NCBI RefSeq assembly: GCF_036850765.1
Contig: NC_089495.1
Coordinates: forward strand, 118,195,033-118,259,032
Direction: 5' to 3'
Source of the DNA: Saccopteryx bilineata
Taxonomy: Eukaryota > Chordata > Mammalia > Chiroptera > Emballonuridae
DNA: 64,000 bases
Part shown: positions 54,481-64,000 of the stretch, in pieces
Layout of the letters: each line of letters opens with the position of its first letter
How positions within the stretch are numbered: the stretch's first letter is position 1
The notes under the pieces: generated by a model
What the model was told of the DNA's origin: nothing
What the model saw: the letters and a program-made list of their open reading frames with translations, nothing else
Databases searched by the model: none
Program-made: the position numbers and the translations under genes

Positions 54481-55487
54481 CAACAACTAATGTTGCTTAG
54501 CAATAACAGATGCATCAGCTCAACCAAATTAGCAAGTCTATAGGATCCACATTCCATTCTATTTAAATTCAAATGAAGACTCGAGAAGATGGCAGCGGAG
54601 TAGGCGGATGCACAGACGCCCAGCTCTCAACACCAAACTGGAATACAAATCAATTTAGAAAAAATCAGCATGAAAAACCAACACTGAACTGCAAAAACAG
54701 CTCTCAAAAACCAAGGAGCAAAGAGGAAGCCACAATAATCCTGGTAAGGAGTGCCTGAATCTCCTCTGCTTACAGGAAGGGAAGGAGGGGGGTGAGGCTG
54801 AGAGCCCAGAGAGGATTTCACAGAGGAAAAAGAGCAGAAACTACTGCTCACAGCCACTTACCTGGCGACCAGGGAGCAAGGTGGGTTGAAAAGACCAGCT
54901 TATCTCTCAAGTGGAAAAGACAGGGAGAGGGACAGACTGTGAGGGGCTAAGGTATGCAAGAAACAAAATAAAAAAGCTGACTCATTCGTGCTGGAGGCGG
55001 CCATAGCTGGGGGAGGGACTGAACCTTTCACAAAACAGAGCTGAAGTGCTTCCGGATCAGAGATCTCTGGACATCTATCCAGCTCCAATCAGCACAACAA
55101 GACACAGCTGAAAACAAGAAGTGGGGAGGAGGGGCAGTAACTCAGGTCTCCATGGAGATCTGAGATACACCTCCCCCTACTGAAGCTGAGAGAAAAAACC
55201 CTGCCCCCAGTGAGATTAGTTGGAGGAAGAGACCTTCAGCGTCACAGCATTCCTGGATACAGTTTCAAGGAAGCCCCCTGCTGAGATCAGTTAACAAGAC
55301 TATCACCTGTTAATAAAACAAACAAATCAAGACTTCAAAGCTGCCCAAATCCGAAAGTGGATTACAAATAATAGCTGATACCAACCCACGAAGACCTAAA
55401 AAAACACAACTGAAAACTGGAGGCAGACAACACCAAGCCTAGACTCAACCAACTCTACAAATAAAAATAAATAAATAAATAAAAAAG

Positions 55488-56381
55488 ATGAGAAGACAAA
55501 GGAGTGAAATCCAAATGAAAGCACAAGAGACACTTTCGAGAGATGAACTGAGTGATATGGAAATAATCAAACTTCCAGATGCGGAGTTCAAAATAATGAT
55601 TGTAAGGATGCTTAGGGATCTTAGAACAACAATGGAGGGGGAGTTTGAAAACCTAAATAAAGAAATAGCAAGTATAAAAAAGAATCAGTTGGAGACGACA
55701 AATACAATATCAGAAATAAAGACCACAATGGAAGGAATTAAAAACAGGATAGATAGAGCAGAGGATCGAATCAGCGAGTTAGAAGACAACTGGAATGAAG
55801 GCATGAAAGCAGAGAAGAAAAGAGAAAAAAGACTCAAAAAGTCAGAGGAAACTCTTAGAGAGCTCTGTGACAACATGAAGAGAAATAACATCCGCATCAT
55901 AGGGGTTCCTGAAGAAGAAGAAAAAGAACAAGGGATAGAGACTTTGTTCAATCATATCATAGCTGAAAACTTCCCTAAATTAATGCAAGAGAAACTCTCA
56001 CAAATCCAAGAAGCACAGAGGACTCCATTAAAGAGAAACCCAAAGAAACCTACACCAAGACACATCATAATTAAAATACCAAAGCTAAGCGATAAAGAGA
56101 AAATATTAAAAGCTGCAAGAGAAAAAAAAGTTATCACCTACAAAGGAGCCCCCATAAGGATGACATCTGACTTCTCAACAGAAACACTTGAGGCCAGAAG
56201 GGAATGGCAAGAAATATTCAAAGTAATGCAGAACAAGAACCTACAACCAAGACTACTTTATCCAGCAAGGCTATCGTTTAAAATTGAAGGAGAAATAAAA
56301 AGCTTCCCAGACAAAAAACAACTCAAGGAATTCATTACAACCAAACCAATGCTGCAGGAAATATTAAGGGGCCTGGTGTAA
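55488..56381 (+). CDS. L1 ORF1p, RNA-binding protein
   Basis: 297 residues and apparently intact. Order: a basic N-terminus, a long coiled coil (about residues 40-115, heptad-rich 'ENLNKEIASIKKNQLE', 'RAEDRISELEDNW'), an RRM with 'NNIRIIGVPEEEEKEQGIE', and a C-terminal domain ('DFSTETLEARREWQEIFKVM', 'LYPARLSFKIEGE'). ORF1p forms trimers that coat L1 RNA and chaperone nucleic acids in the cytoplasmic particle. A short spacer with an A-run (56409-56420) separates it from ORF2. Human ORF1p is about 338 residues, so this one is shorter. Confidence 0.95.
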   Translation: MRRQRSEIQMKAQETLSRDELSDMEIIKLPDAEFKIMIVRMLRDLRTTMEGEFENLNKEIASIKKNQLETTNTISEIKTTMEGIKNRIDRAEDRISELEDNWNEGMKAEKKREKRLKKSEETLRELCDNMKRNNIRIIGVPEEEEKEQGIETLFNHIIAENFPKLMQEKLSQIQEAQRTPLKRNPKKPTPRHIIIKIPKLSDKEKILKAAREKKVITYKGAPIRMTSDFSTETLEARREWQEIFKVMQNKNLQPRLLYPARLSFKIEGEIKSFPDKKQLKEFITTKPMLQEILRGLV

Positions 56382-56455
56382 ACAGATAAAGTGGGAAAAG
56401 AATACAGAAAAAAAAAAAAAAGGAATACACCTTTAAAGAAGAAAATGGCAATAAA

Positions 56456-59400
56456 CACACTACATATCAATAATAACCTTAAATGTAAATGGATTAAATG
56501 ATCCAATCAAAAGACATAGGGTAGCTGCGTGGATAAGAAAACAGGACCCATACATATGTTGTCTACAAGAGACACACCTTAGAACAAAAGACACACACAG
56601 ATTGAAGGTAAAAGGATGGAAAAAAATGTTTCATGCAAACGGAAATGAAAAAAAAGCTGGGGTAGCAATACTTATATCAGACAAATTGGACTTTAAAACA
56701 AAGGATATAGTAAGAGATAAAGAAGGCCACTACATAATGATAAAGGGAGTAATCCAACAGGAAGATATAACTATTATAAATATCTATGCACCTAATATAG
56801 GAGCACCCAAATATATAAAACAGACTTTGATGGATTTAAAGGGCGAGATCAACAGCAATACTATAATAGTAGGGGATTTCAATACCCCACTAACATCACT
56901 AGATAGATCCTCAAGAAAGAAAATTAACAAAGAAACAGCAGACTTATTGGAAACACTAGATCAACTCGATTTAATAGATATCTTCAGAACCTTTCACCCT
57001 AAAGCAGCAGAATATACATTCTTTTCAAGTGCTCATGGTACATTCTCTAGGATAGACCACATGTTAGGGCACAAAAGTGCTCTCAACAAATTTAAGAAGA
57101 CTGAAATCATATCAAGCACTTTCTCCGATCACAACGGCATGAAACTAGAAATGAATCACAGCAGAAAAGCTCAAAAATTCTCAAACACATGGAAACTAAA
57201 TAGCAGGGTGTTAAATAATGAATGGATTAAGAATGAGATCAAAGAAGAAATAAAGAAATTCCTAGAAACAAATGACAATGAGCATACAACAACTCAAAAT
57301 TTATGGGACACAGCGAAAGCAGTGCTGAGAGGGAAGTTCATAGCACTACAGGCACACTTTCAGAAGCTAGAAAAAGCTCAAATAAACAACTTAACCCTGC
57401 ATCTAAAAGAATTAGAAAAAGAACAGCAAGTAAAGCCCAAATGTAGTAGAAGGAAAGAAATAATAAAGATCAGAGCAGAAATAAATGACATAGAGGTTAA
57501 AGAAACAATACAGAAGATCAATGAAACTAGGAGCTGGTTCTTTGAAAAGGTAAACAAGATTGATGCACCTTTAAGTAGACTCACCAAGAAAAAGAGAGAG
57601 AGGACTCAAATAAATAAAATTAGAAATGAGAGAGGAGAAATAACAACTGACACAACAGAAATACAAAATATTGTAAGAAAATATTATGAAGAACTGTATG
57701 CCAAAAAACTAGACAACCTAGATGAAATGGACAAATTCCTTGAAATGTACAATCTTCCAAAAATCAATCTGGAAGAATCAGAAAACTTAAACAGACCAAT
57801 TACACCAAAGGAGATCGAAACAGTTATCAAAAAACTCCCAACAAAGAAAAGTCCGGGGCCCGATGGCTTCACAACGGAATTCTACCAAATATTCAAAGAA
57901 GAACTAACTCCTATCCTTCTCAAACTATTTCAAAAAATTCAAGAGGAAGGAAGACTTCCAAACTCCTTTTATGAGGCGAGCATAATTCTGATTCCAAAAC
58001 CAGGCAAAGACAACACAAAGAAAGAAAATTATAGGCCAATATCTCTGATGAATATAGATGCTAAAATCCTCAACAAAATATTAGCAAACCAGATCCAACA
58101 ATATATGGAAAAAATCATACACCATGATCAAGTGGGATTTATTCTGGGGAGGCAAGGCTGGTACAATATTCGTAAATTAATCAATGTGATTCATCACATA
58201 AACAAAAAGAAGGAGAAAAACCATATGATAATTTCAATAGATGCAGAAAAAGCATTTGATAAAATCCAGCACCCATTCATGATCAAAACTCTCAGCAAAG
58301 TGGGAATACAGGGAACATACCTCAACATGATAAAAGCCATCTATGAGAAACCCACAGCCAACATCATACTCAATGGGCAAAAATTAAAAGCAATCCCCTT
58401 AAGATCAGGAGCAAGGCAGGGGTGCCCCCTTTCACCACTCTTATTTAACATAGTCCTGGAAGTCCTAGCCACAGCAATCAGACAAGAAGACGAAATAAAA
58501 GGCATTCAAGTTGGAAAAGAAGAAGTAAAACTATCATTATTTGCAGATGATATGATATTGTATATAGAAAACCCTAAAGTCTCAGTCAAAAAACTACTGG
58601 ACCTGATAAATAAATTCAGCAAAGTGGCAGGATATAAAATCAATACTCAGAAATCAGAAGCATTTTTATACACCAACAATGAACAGTCAGAAAGAGAAAT
58701 TAAGGAAACAATCCCCTTCACAATTACAACCAAAAAAATAAAGTACCTAGGAGTAAACTTAACCAAGGAGACTAAAGACTTGTACTCGGAAAATTACAAA
58801 ACATTGATCAAAGAAATCAAGGAAGATACTAACAAGTGGAAGCATATACCGTGCTCATGGTTAGGAAGAATAAACATCATTAAAATGTCTATATTACCCA
58901 AAGCAATTTATAAATTCAATGCAATACCAATTAAAATACCAATGACATACTTCAAAGATATAGAACACATATTCCAAAAATTTATATGGAACCAAAAAAG
59001 GACACGAATAGCCTCAGCAATCTTAAAAAAGAAGAATAAAGTGGGAGGTATCACACTTCCTGATATCAAGTTATACTACAAGGCCATTGTACTCAAAACA
59101 GCCTGGTACTGGCATAAGAACAGGCATATAGATCAATGGAATAGAACAGAGAACCCAGAAATAAACCCACAGTTCTATGGACAACTGATATTTGACAAAG
59201 GAGGTAAGGAAATACAATGGAGTAAAGACAGCCTCTTTAACAAATGGTGTTGGGAAAATTGGACAGCTACCTGCAAAAAAATGAAACTAGATCACCAGCT
59301 TACACCACTCACAAAAATAAACTCAAAATGGATAAAAGACTTGAATGTAGGCCGTGAAACCATAAGCATCTTAGAAGAAAACATAGGCAGTAAGCTCTCC

Positions 59401-60240
59401 GACATCTCTCGGAGCAATATATTTGCTGATTTATCTCCACGGGGAAGTGAAATAAAAGACAGGATAAACAAATGGAACTATATCAAACTAAAAAGCTTTT
59501 GCACAGCTAAAGACAACAAGAACAGAATAAAAAGACAAACTACACAATGGGAGAACATATTTGACAATACGTCTGATAAGGGGTTAATAACCAAAATTTA
59601 TAAAGAACTTGTAAAACTCAACACCAGGAAGACAAACAACCCAATCCAAAAATGGGCAAAAGAGATGAATAGACACTTCTCCAAAGAGGACATACAGATG
59701 GCCAATAGGCATATGAAAAAATGCTCAACATCACTAATCATTAGGGAAATGCAAATTAAAACCACAATGAGATATCACCTTACACCAGTCAGAATGGCGC
59801 TTATCAACAAAACAACACAGAATAAGTGCTGGCGAGGATGTGGAGAAAAGGGGACCCTCCTGCACTGCTGGTGGGAATGCAGACTGGTGCAGCCACTGTG
59901 GAAAACAGTATGGAGATTCCTCAAAAAACTGAAAATCGAACCGCCTTTTGACCCAGCTATCCCACTTTTAGGAATATACCCCAAGGACACCATAGAACGG
60001 CTCAAAAAGGAGAAATGCACCCGCATGTTTGTGGCAGCATTGTTCACAATAGCGAAGATCTGGAAACAGCCCAATTGTCCGTCAGAGGACGAGTGGATTA
60101 AAAAACTTTGGTACATATATACTATGGAATACTACTCAGCCATAAGAAATGATGACATCGGATCATTTACAATAGCATGGATGGACCTTGATGACATTAT
60201 ACGGAGTGAAATAAGTAAATCAGAAAAAAAACTGAGATGA
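56456..60240 (+). CDS. L1 ORF2p, endonuclease and reverse transcriptase
   Basis: The frame is open from just after a TAA at 56453 to the stop at 60240, about 1,260 codons, against 1,275 in human. The endonuclease shows 'LNVNGLN', 'QETHL', 'IYAPN', 'GDFNTPL' (about 56872) and 'SDHNG'. The reverse transcriptase has '[11 protein letters not shown]' and the catalytic 'FADD' at 58540-58551. The C-terminal Cys/His box is '[18 protein letters not shown]' at about 59828-59880. It would nick DNA and copy L1 RNA by target-primed reverse transcription. Oddity: the likely start ATG (56445) is in another frame, apparently because of one extra base shortly after it. Confidence 0.93.
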
Positions 60241-60541
60241 ATCCATACATAGAAGGGACATAAAAATGAGACTCAGAGACATGAACAAGAATGTGATGGC
60301 AACAGGGGCGGGGGGGGTTGGGGGAGGGGGGAGGGGGTGAAGAAGGAGAGAGGGGTTAGGGGAGGGGAGGGGCACAAAGAAAACCAGATAGAAGGTGACA
60401 GAAGACAATTTAACTTTGCGGGAGGGGTATACAGCACAATCAAATGTCAAAATAATCTAGAGATATTTTCTCTCAACATATGTACCCTGATTTATCAATG
60501 TCACTGCATTAAATTTAATAAAACAATATTAATATTAAAAA
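60241..60541 (+). other. L1 3' UTR with G-rich tract
   Basis: A G-rich run at about 60305-60373 (several GGGG blocks) is shared with the chimeric element at about 17630-17695, followed by 'TATGTACCCTGATTTAT' and an A-rich end. Such G tracts are typical of L1 3' UTRs. Confidence 0.85.
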
Positions 60542-60599
60542 AAATTCAAATGAGTGCACTTTACTTTAAAATTTAAAGTTCCAATTTTAAAGCAAAAAA

Positions 60600-62290
60600 T
60601 GTAGGGATGAAACTATTTTATTTTTTCAGGATTAGAGCCTGCATTTCCAATTTTGCATGCAAGAACTTCATTAAGGCCTTAAAAACAGACACATTTTAGA
60701 CAACATTAAACAAAGACTAAACAGAAACAAGAATCAGACAAACCAGAGAGAAACCCAGGACTTCAGAGCACAACTAGATTAAAAAGATGCCTGCTGATCT
60801 TAGGGCATTTTTGACAGAGGGACTAAAAATGGATGAGACTAAATAAAATTTCCCCAAGAAAAAACAACTTGGCAGCTGCTGGGATATTTTCTATAGTCAG
60901 ATCCAACATGCGTTCCCTGCCTTAATTTCCAGGCAAAGAATAAGAAAGAAACAAAATGATAGTTCAGAGGTTTGTACCTAAAACATTAAAGAAAATCAGA
61001 GAAAAACAGGAAAAGCTGTAACTTTCCTAACACCTGAGTTTCTATTAATTCTCAAATTCCAATAGCTGTGCAACTAGCTGTTCAGCAGTTCAGGTTGATT
61101 ATGCTGAAATTTCTCTACCTCAATTTTAGCTGAGCAGCAAAATAAGTTGATGGGGCCTGGGAAGGACCCACTGTCCATTTCCCCAAATCACCTGCCCTTC
61201 GGCAGTATACTTAGATTTATATTCATTCGCCCAATGTTTCCCTCTCCTACAGCATGGGCGGAGGTCTGGAGCTTTAGGAGCTGACTTCCCTTGAAGGGGA
61301 GGCCGAGACTAATATCTGAGGGGAGCAGGGCAATTTCTAGCAAAATGTCCTAACCCCCCATGTTAGAAACAAGATCCATGTGCAGAAGTACTTCCCTGGC
61401 CTCCCTTCTTTCATTTGTTCTGCCGTTTATCAAAGTACTGTCCTAGAGGCCTTCCCTGAAGTGCTGTGGCAAAAGCCAGGCCTTGCATGTATGAAGGCCC
61501 AATATCAATGTATATTCTGATGTAATCCCCTATATCTTGAGCCTAATCTAACGCTTGTTGGAGTGGGAATCTCCAAAGGTCTGAGACAAAGACCCTGGAA
61601 GCAACTCAATAAGTGTAAGAAAGAGCAGAGGGTGGCGGAGGTGCACAGGTTAAGGAGCCATAGCCGTGAAACCCTCATTATCTCCCGAGTCATCCTCAGA
61701 TTCCAAGGTCTTCTCAAATTTACACCCCTTTCTTTATACCTCACTCTGATCAAACAACAGCTTCTCCTCAAATAAAAACATTATTTATTTATTTTATTTT
61801 TTTACAGGGACAGAGAGAGAGTCAGAGAGAGGGATAGATAGGGACAGACAGACAGGAATGGAGAGAGATGAGAAGCATCAATCATCAGTTTTTCGTTGCG
61901 ACATCCTAGCTGTTCATTGATTGCTTTCTCATATGTGCCTTAACTGTGGGCCTTCAGCAGACCGAGTAACCCCTTGCTTGAGCCAGTGACCTTGGGTCCA
62001 AGCTGGTGAGCTTTACTCAAACCAGATGAGCCCGCGCTCAAGCTGGTGACCTCAGGGTCTCTAACCTGGGTCCTTCCACATCCCAGTCCGATGCTCTATC
62101 CACTGCGCCACCGCCTGGTCAGGCAAATAAAAACATTTGTACAAAAAGAAAAAGGTCCCTCACTCTTGACTCTAATTGTCCCATAATTTATTACTCCCAA
62201 CACTACTTTCCCCCAAAACTCTACTCAAAAATTTTACTTACTGTGAGCACTTGGGGAGTTCGTCACCTGACTTTAGTTTAGTTTTCCTTT
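60600..62290 (-). pseudogene. Class II ERV gag remnants
   Basis: On the - strand, capsid-like text ('DIGDYIRIYIDIGPSYMQGL', about 61480-61540) is followed by a decayed zinc knuckle at 61327-61371 ('GHFARNC' remains). The 5' gag part (about 61560-62290) is interrupted by a SINE. No intact frame is left. Confidence 0.65.
61795..62125 (-). mobile_element. SINE with GGCTTGAGC units
   Basis: AAATAAAAACAT flanks both sides. It ends with the head complement 'GCGCCACCGCCTGGTCAGGC'. Confidence 0.92.
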
Positions 62291-62298
62291 CCTTAGTG

Positions 62299-62316
62299 GT
62301 CCCTGTTCGGGCTCTA
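62299..62316 (-). promoter_or_regulatory. Primer binding site, tRNA-Lys type
   Basis: On the - strand TAGAGCCCGAACAGGGAC lies two bases after the LTR end. It differs at two positions from the complement of tRNA-Lys3. Lysine priming is typical of betaretroviruses and HERV-K groups. Confidence 0.85.
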
Positions 62317-62318
62317 CT

Positions 62319-63085
62319 TGCTACGAACCAGCACGGCTAGAAGTCCAGGTCCTGAGTGGGAATGGCACGGAATTAAGAAAATAGGCTAATGAGAAAAAGG
62401 ATGGGCTCAGAAGACTTTGCAATGCAGAAGATAGCTTGCAAAAGGCGAGCCTCCACCCTTACCTGCTTTATTTATAGGGCAAAGTGAGGCCATTAGCAAA
62501 TCAAAGAGATCATTAAAACTAAGTCATATTGCCTGACTAGGTGGTGGCGCAGTGGATAGAGTGTCGAACTGGGATGCGGATGACCCAGGTTTGAGATCCC
62601 GAGGTCACCAGCTTGAGTGCAGGCTCATCTGGTTTGAGCAAAGCTCACCAGCTTGGACCCAAGGTCAATGGCTTGAGCAAGGGGTTACTCGGTCTGCTGA
62701 AGGCCCGCGGTCAAGGCACATATGAGAAAGCAATCAATGAACAACAAAAGTGTCGCAACAAAATACTAATGATTGATGCTTCTCATCTCTCTCTGTTCCT
62801 ATCTGTCTGTCCCTATCTATCCCTCTCTCTGTCTCTCTCTCTGTCTCTGTAAAAAAAATAAAATAAAAAAGTAATAAATAAAAAAAAAACAGAAAGAAAA
62901 ACAAAGTCACATTTCCAAGGTATCCAAAGAATTCTACCAAGTGCCGAAAACCCCACCATACATAACATCTTAACTTCACAAAACAAAGGATAAGCAGAAA
63001 TTGCCTCAAGTCTTTTCCTGGGACATGGGGGATGGGACAAGTATAAACAATCCAGCACCATAGCTAACATAAAGATGTGGAAAAA
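62319..63085 (-). repeat. 5' LTR of the class II ERV, truncated and carrying a SINE
   Basis: It matches 51696-52217 from its 3' end through about 'GATGTGGAAAAAAAG', then stops at about 63085 where other sequence begins. A SINE at about 62531-62880 is inserted in it, with target repeats AAAACTAAGTCATATT / AAAACAAAGTCACATT. Confidence 0.88.
62531..62880 (+). mobile_element. SINE with GGCTTGAGC units inside the LTR
   Basis: The head is 'GCCTGACTAGGTGGTGGCGC', the body ends 'GAGAAAGCAATCAATGAACA', and the tail is CT-rich then A-rich. Confidence 0.92.
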
Positions 63086-64000
63086 AAGAGTTCCTCTTTG
63101 GAGGATGAGGAGAATCGGGCTGGAGTTGTGATCCGTAGACTCCAGAAGAGATGACATCAGAGTAATGGTGGGGTAGGAAGCGATACCGATAAATCTCCCC
63201 CAAACCTCAACAAGATCTTCAACCAGAAACAGAAAAACCTATCCTTGGAGCCTCCAGATGTTTCGCAATACACCCAAAGGTATGATCGAGGGAAACATTG
63301 GCTAAATATATAACCAAACCCCGAAGGAAATAGGGAGTAAGAAATGCTCCGCCTTCCTCACTAACCTAAACAGGGCGGTTTTCACTGGAAACTGAGAATA
63401 TAGAAACTAAGGCAGGCAAAGGGGGTGAATAGATCCAGGTCGCGGCACAAACGGCCAAACCAGGCTGTGGCACAGAGATCCAAGCCGAGGAAAAACTGTT
63501 CCTGTGACAACCCGGGCAATACAGCTAACACTCGCGCCAAACCCAGACAAAGAAAGACTAGCGGGGCAGCCATTTTACCTGATCTCCTGGTCGGCGCACG
63601 CAGATATTGGGCGAGAGATTCCTTCCAAAGCCCCAGGAGGGTGAGCCCATGTTACTCCACAGAGAGGCAGAGTCAGAGGCCTTTGTGTGGGCCGAAAGCT
63701 TCCGGGCCGCCCCAGCACCCTGGGAGAGCAGCACATGGGGAGGGAGCGAGAGCTAATTCCAACACTGGAACTTTTCAGTGTGGGTGGGAGGTTTCACTCA
63801 GAGGGCAAGACTCCGGCCTCACATCATGGTCTGCGCGCAGAGAGAGTGGGCAGGAGAATCCTCCCAGCACCTCGGGAGTGGGAGCCTGTGTTGTCCCACG
63901 GAGGGGCACAGTCGGGTGCCTTTGTGTGGGCCGAGGGCGGAGTCTCACGCCGTCCCAGCGCCTTGAAAAAGCCGCACACGGGGACGGAGCAAAAGCCAAT
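63086..64000 (+). mobile_element. Probable L1 5' UTR, running off the window
   Basis: The ERV LTR breaks off and is replaced by sequence such as 'CATCAGAGTAATGGTGGGGT' and 'AACCAGAAACAGAAAAACCT'. After about 63600 it becomes GC-richer, with two similar stretches containing 'TTTGTGTGGGCCGA' (about 63681 and about 63921). This looks like a repeat-bearing L1 5' UTR of a different subfamily. No ORF1 is reached, so the call is tentative. Confidence 0.45.

Larger units (their letters stand above)
54577..60541 (+). mobile_element. Full-length L1 retrotransposon with target duplication
   Basis: About 5.97 kb. AAATTCAAATGA lies at 54565-54576 and again at 60542-60553 after the A-tail. It has a 5' UTR (54577-55487), ORF1, ORF2 and a 3' UTR with a G-rich tract. 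It inserted into the integrase of the class II ERV, in opposite orientation to that ERV and to SMAD9. Both long frames are open, so it is young. Confidence 0.96.
51696..63085 (-). mobile_element. Betaretrovirus-like (class II) ERV, interrupted
   Basis: On the - strand the order is: truncated 5' LTR (63085-62319), tRNA-Lys-type primer site, class II gag remnants (about 62290-60600), L1 insertion (54577-60541), integrase remnants (about 54480-53860), a class I-type gag piece (about 53300-52715), env transmembrane tail, polypurine tract and 3' LTR (52217-51696). SINEs sit at 53395-53755, 61795-62125 and inside the 5' LTR. All reading frames are broken. Confidence 0.82.

Overview
The window is mammalian nuclear DNA and almost certainly from a bat. 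It holds two single-copy genes, split by long introns, in a dense background of young transposons. The bat call rests on the many tRNA-headed SINEs of Ves/Rhin type, in two main forms: one with a 'GCCCTGGCCGGTTGGCTCAG' head, and one with repeated 'GGCTTGAGC' units. They resemble those I associate with rhinolophoid (horseshoe or leaf-nosed) bats. The family placement is from memory and less certain than 'bat'.

Left part (1 to about 10 kb): a decayed gammaretrovirus-like gag remnant, then the CpG-rich promoter and three coding exons of RFXAP on the + strand (2761-3369, 6083-6190, 8732-8842). RFXAP is the RFX-complex subunit that drives MHC class II transcription. The reading frame is open and well conserved, but the expected start codon reads ACG and no ATG lies upstream. 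Intron 1 carries a short mariner-like element with long, nearly perfect inverted repeats.

Middle part (about 12.4 to 45.4 kb): SMAD9 (SMAD8), the BMP receptor-regulated Smad, on the - strand and convergent with RFXAP. All six coding exons are present (45026-45437, 35717-35950, 30501-30611, 28788-29009, 23491-23747, 15434-15577). They join in phase to 459 residues ending in SSVS, about 8 residues shorter than human because of an in-frame linker deletion. The long 3' UTR probably runs to about 12.4 kb. Introns hold SINEs, an old L2-like repeat, two hAT elements' relatives, a complete non-autonomous class I ERV (39511-42227, 5-bp target duplication), and an L1-ERV-L1 chimeric retroelement (16780-17857).

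Right part (about 46 to 64 kb): upstream of the SMAD9 coding start, probably 5' intron or flank. It is a nest of transposons. A hAT transposon (47281-50085, 8-bp duplication) sits inside a SINE and itself contains a solo LTR. A betaretrovirus-like ERV lies on the - strand from about 63.1 to 51.7 kb. Its pol is split by a full-length L1 (54577-60541) with open ORF1 and ORF2. The window ends in what looks like the 5' UTR of another L1.

The most notable observations are the loss of the RFXAP AUG start, the chimeric L1/ERV-env/L1 element (compositionally reminiscent of primate SVA), the mosaic ERV carrying a class I gag piece between class II pol and env, and the nearly intact L1.
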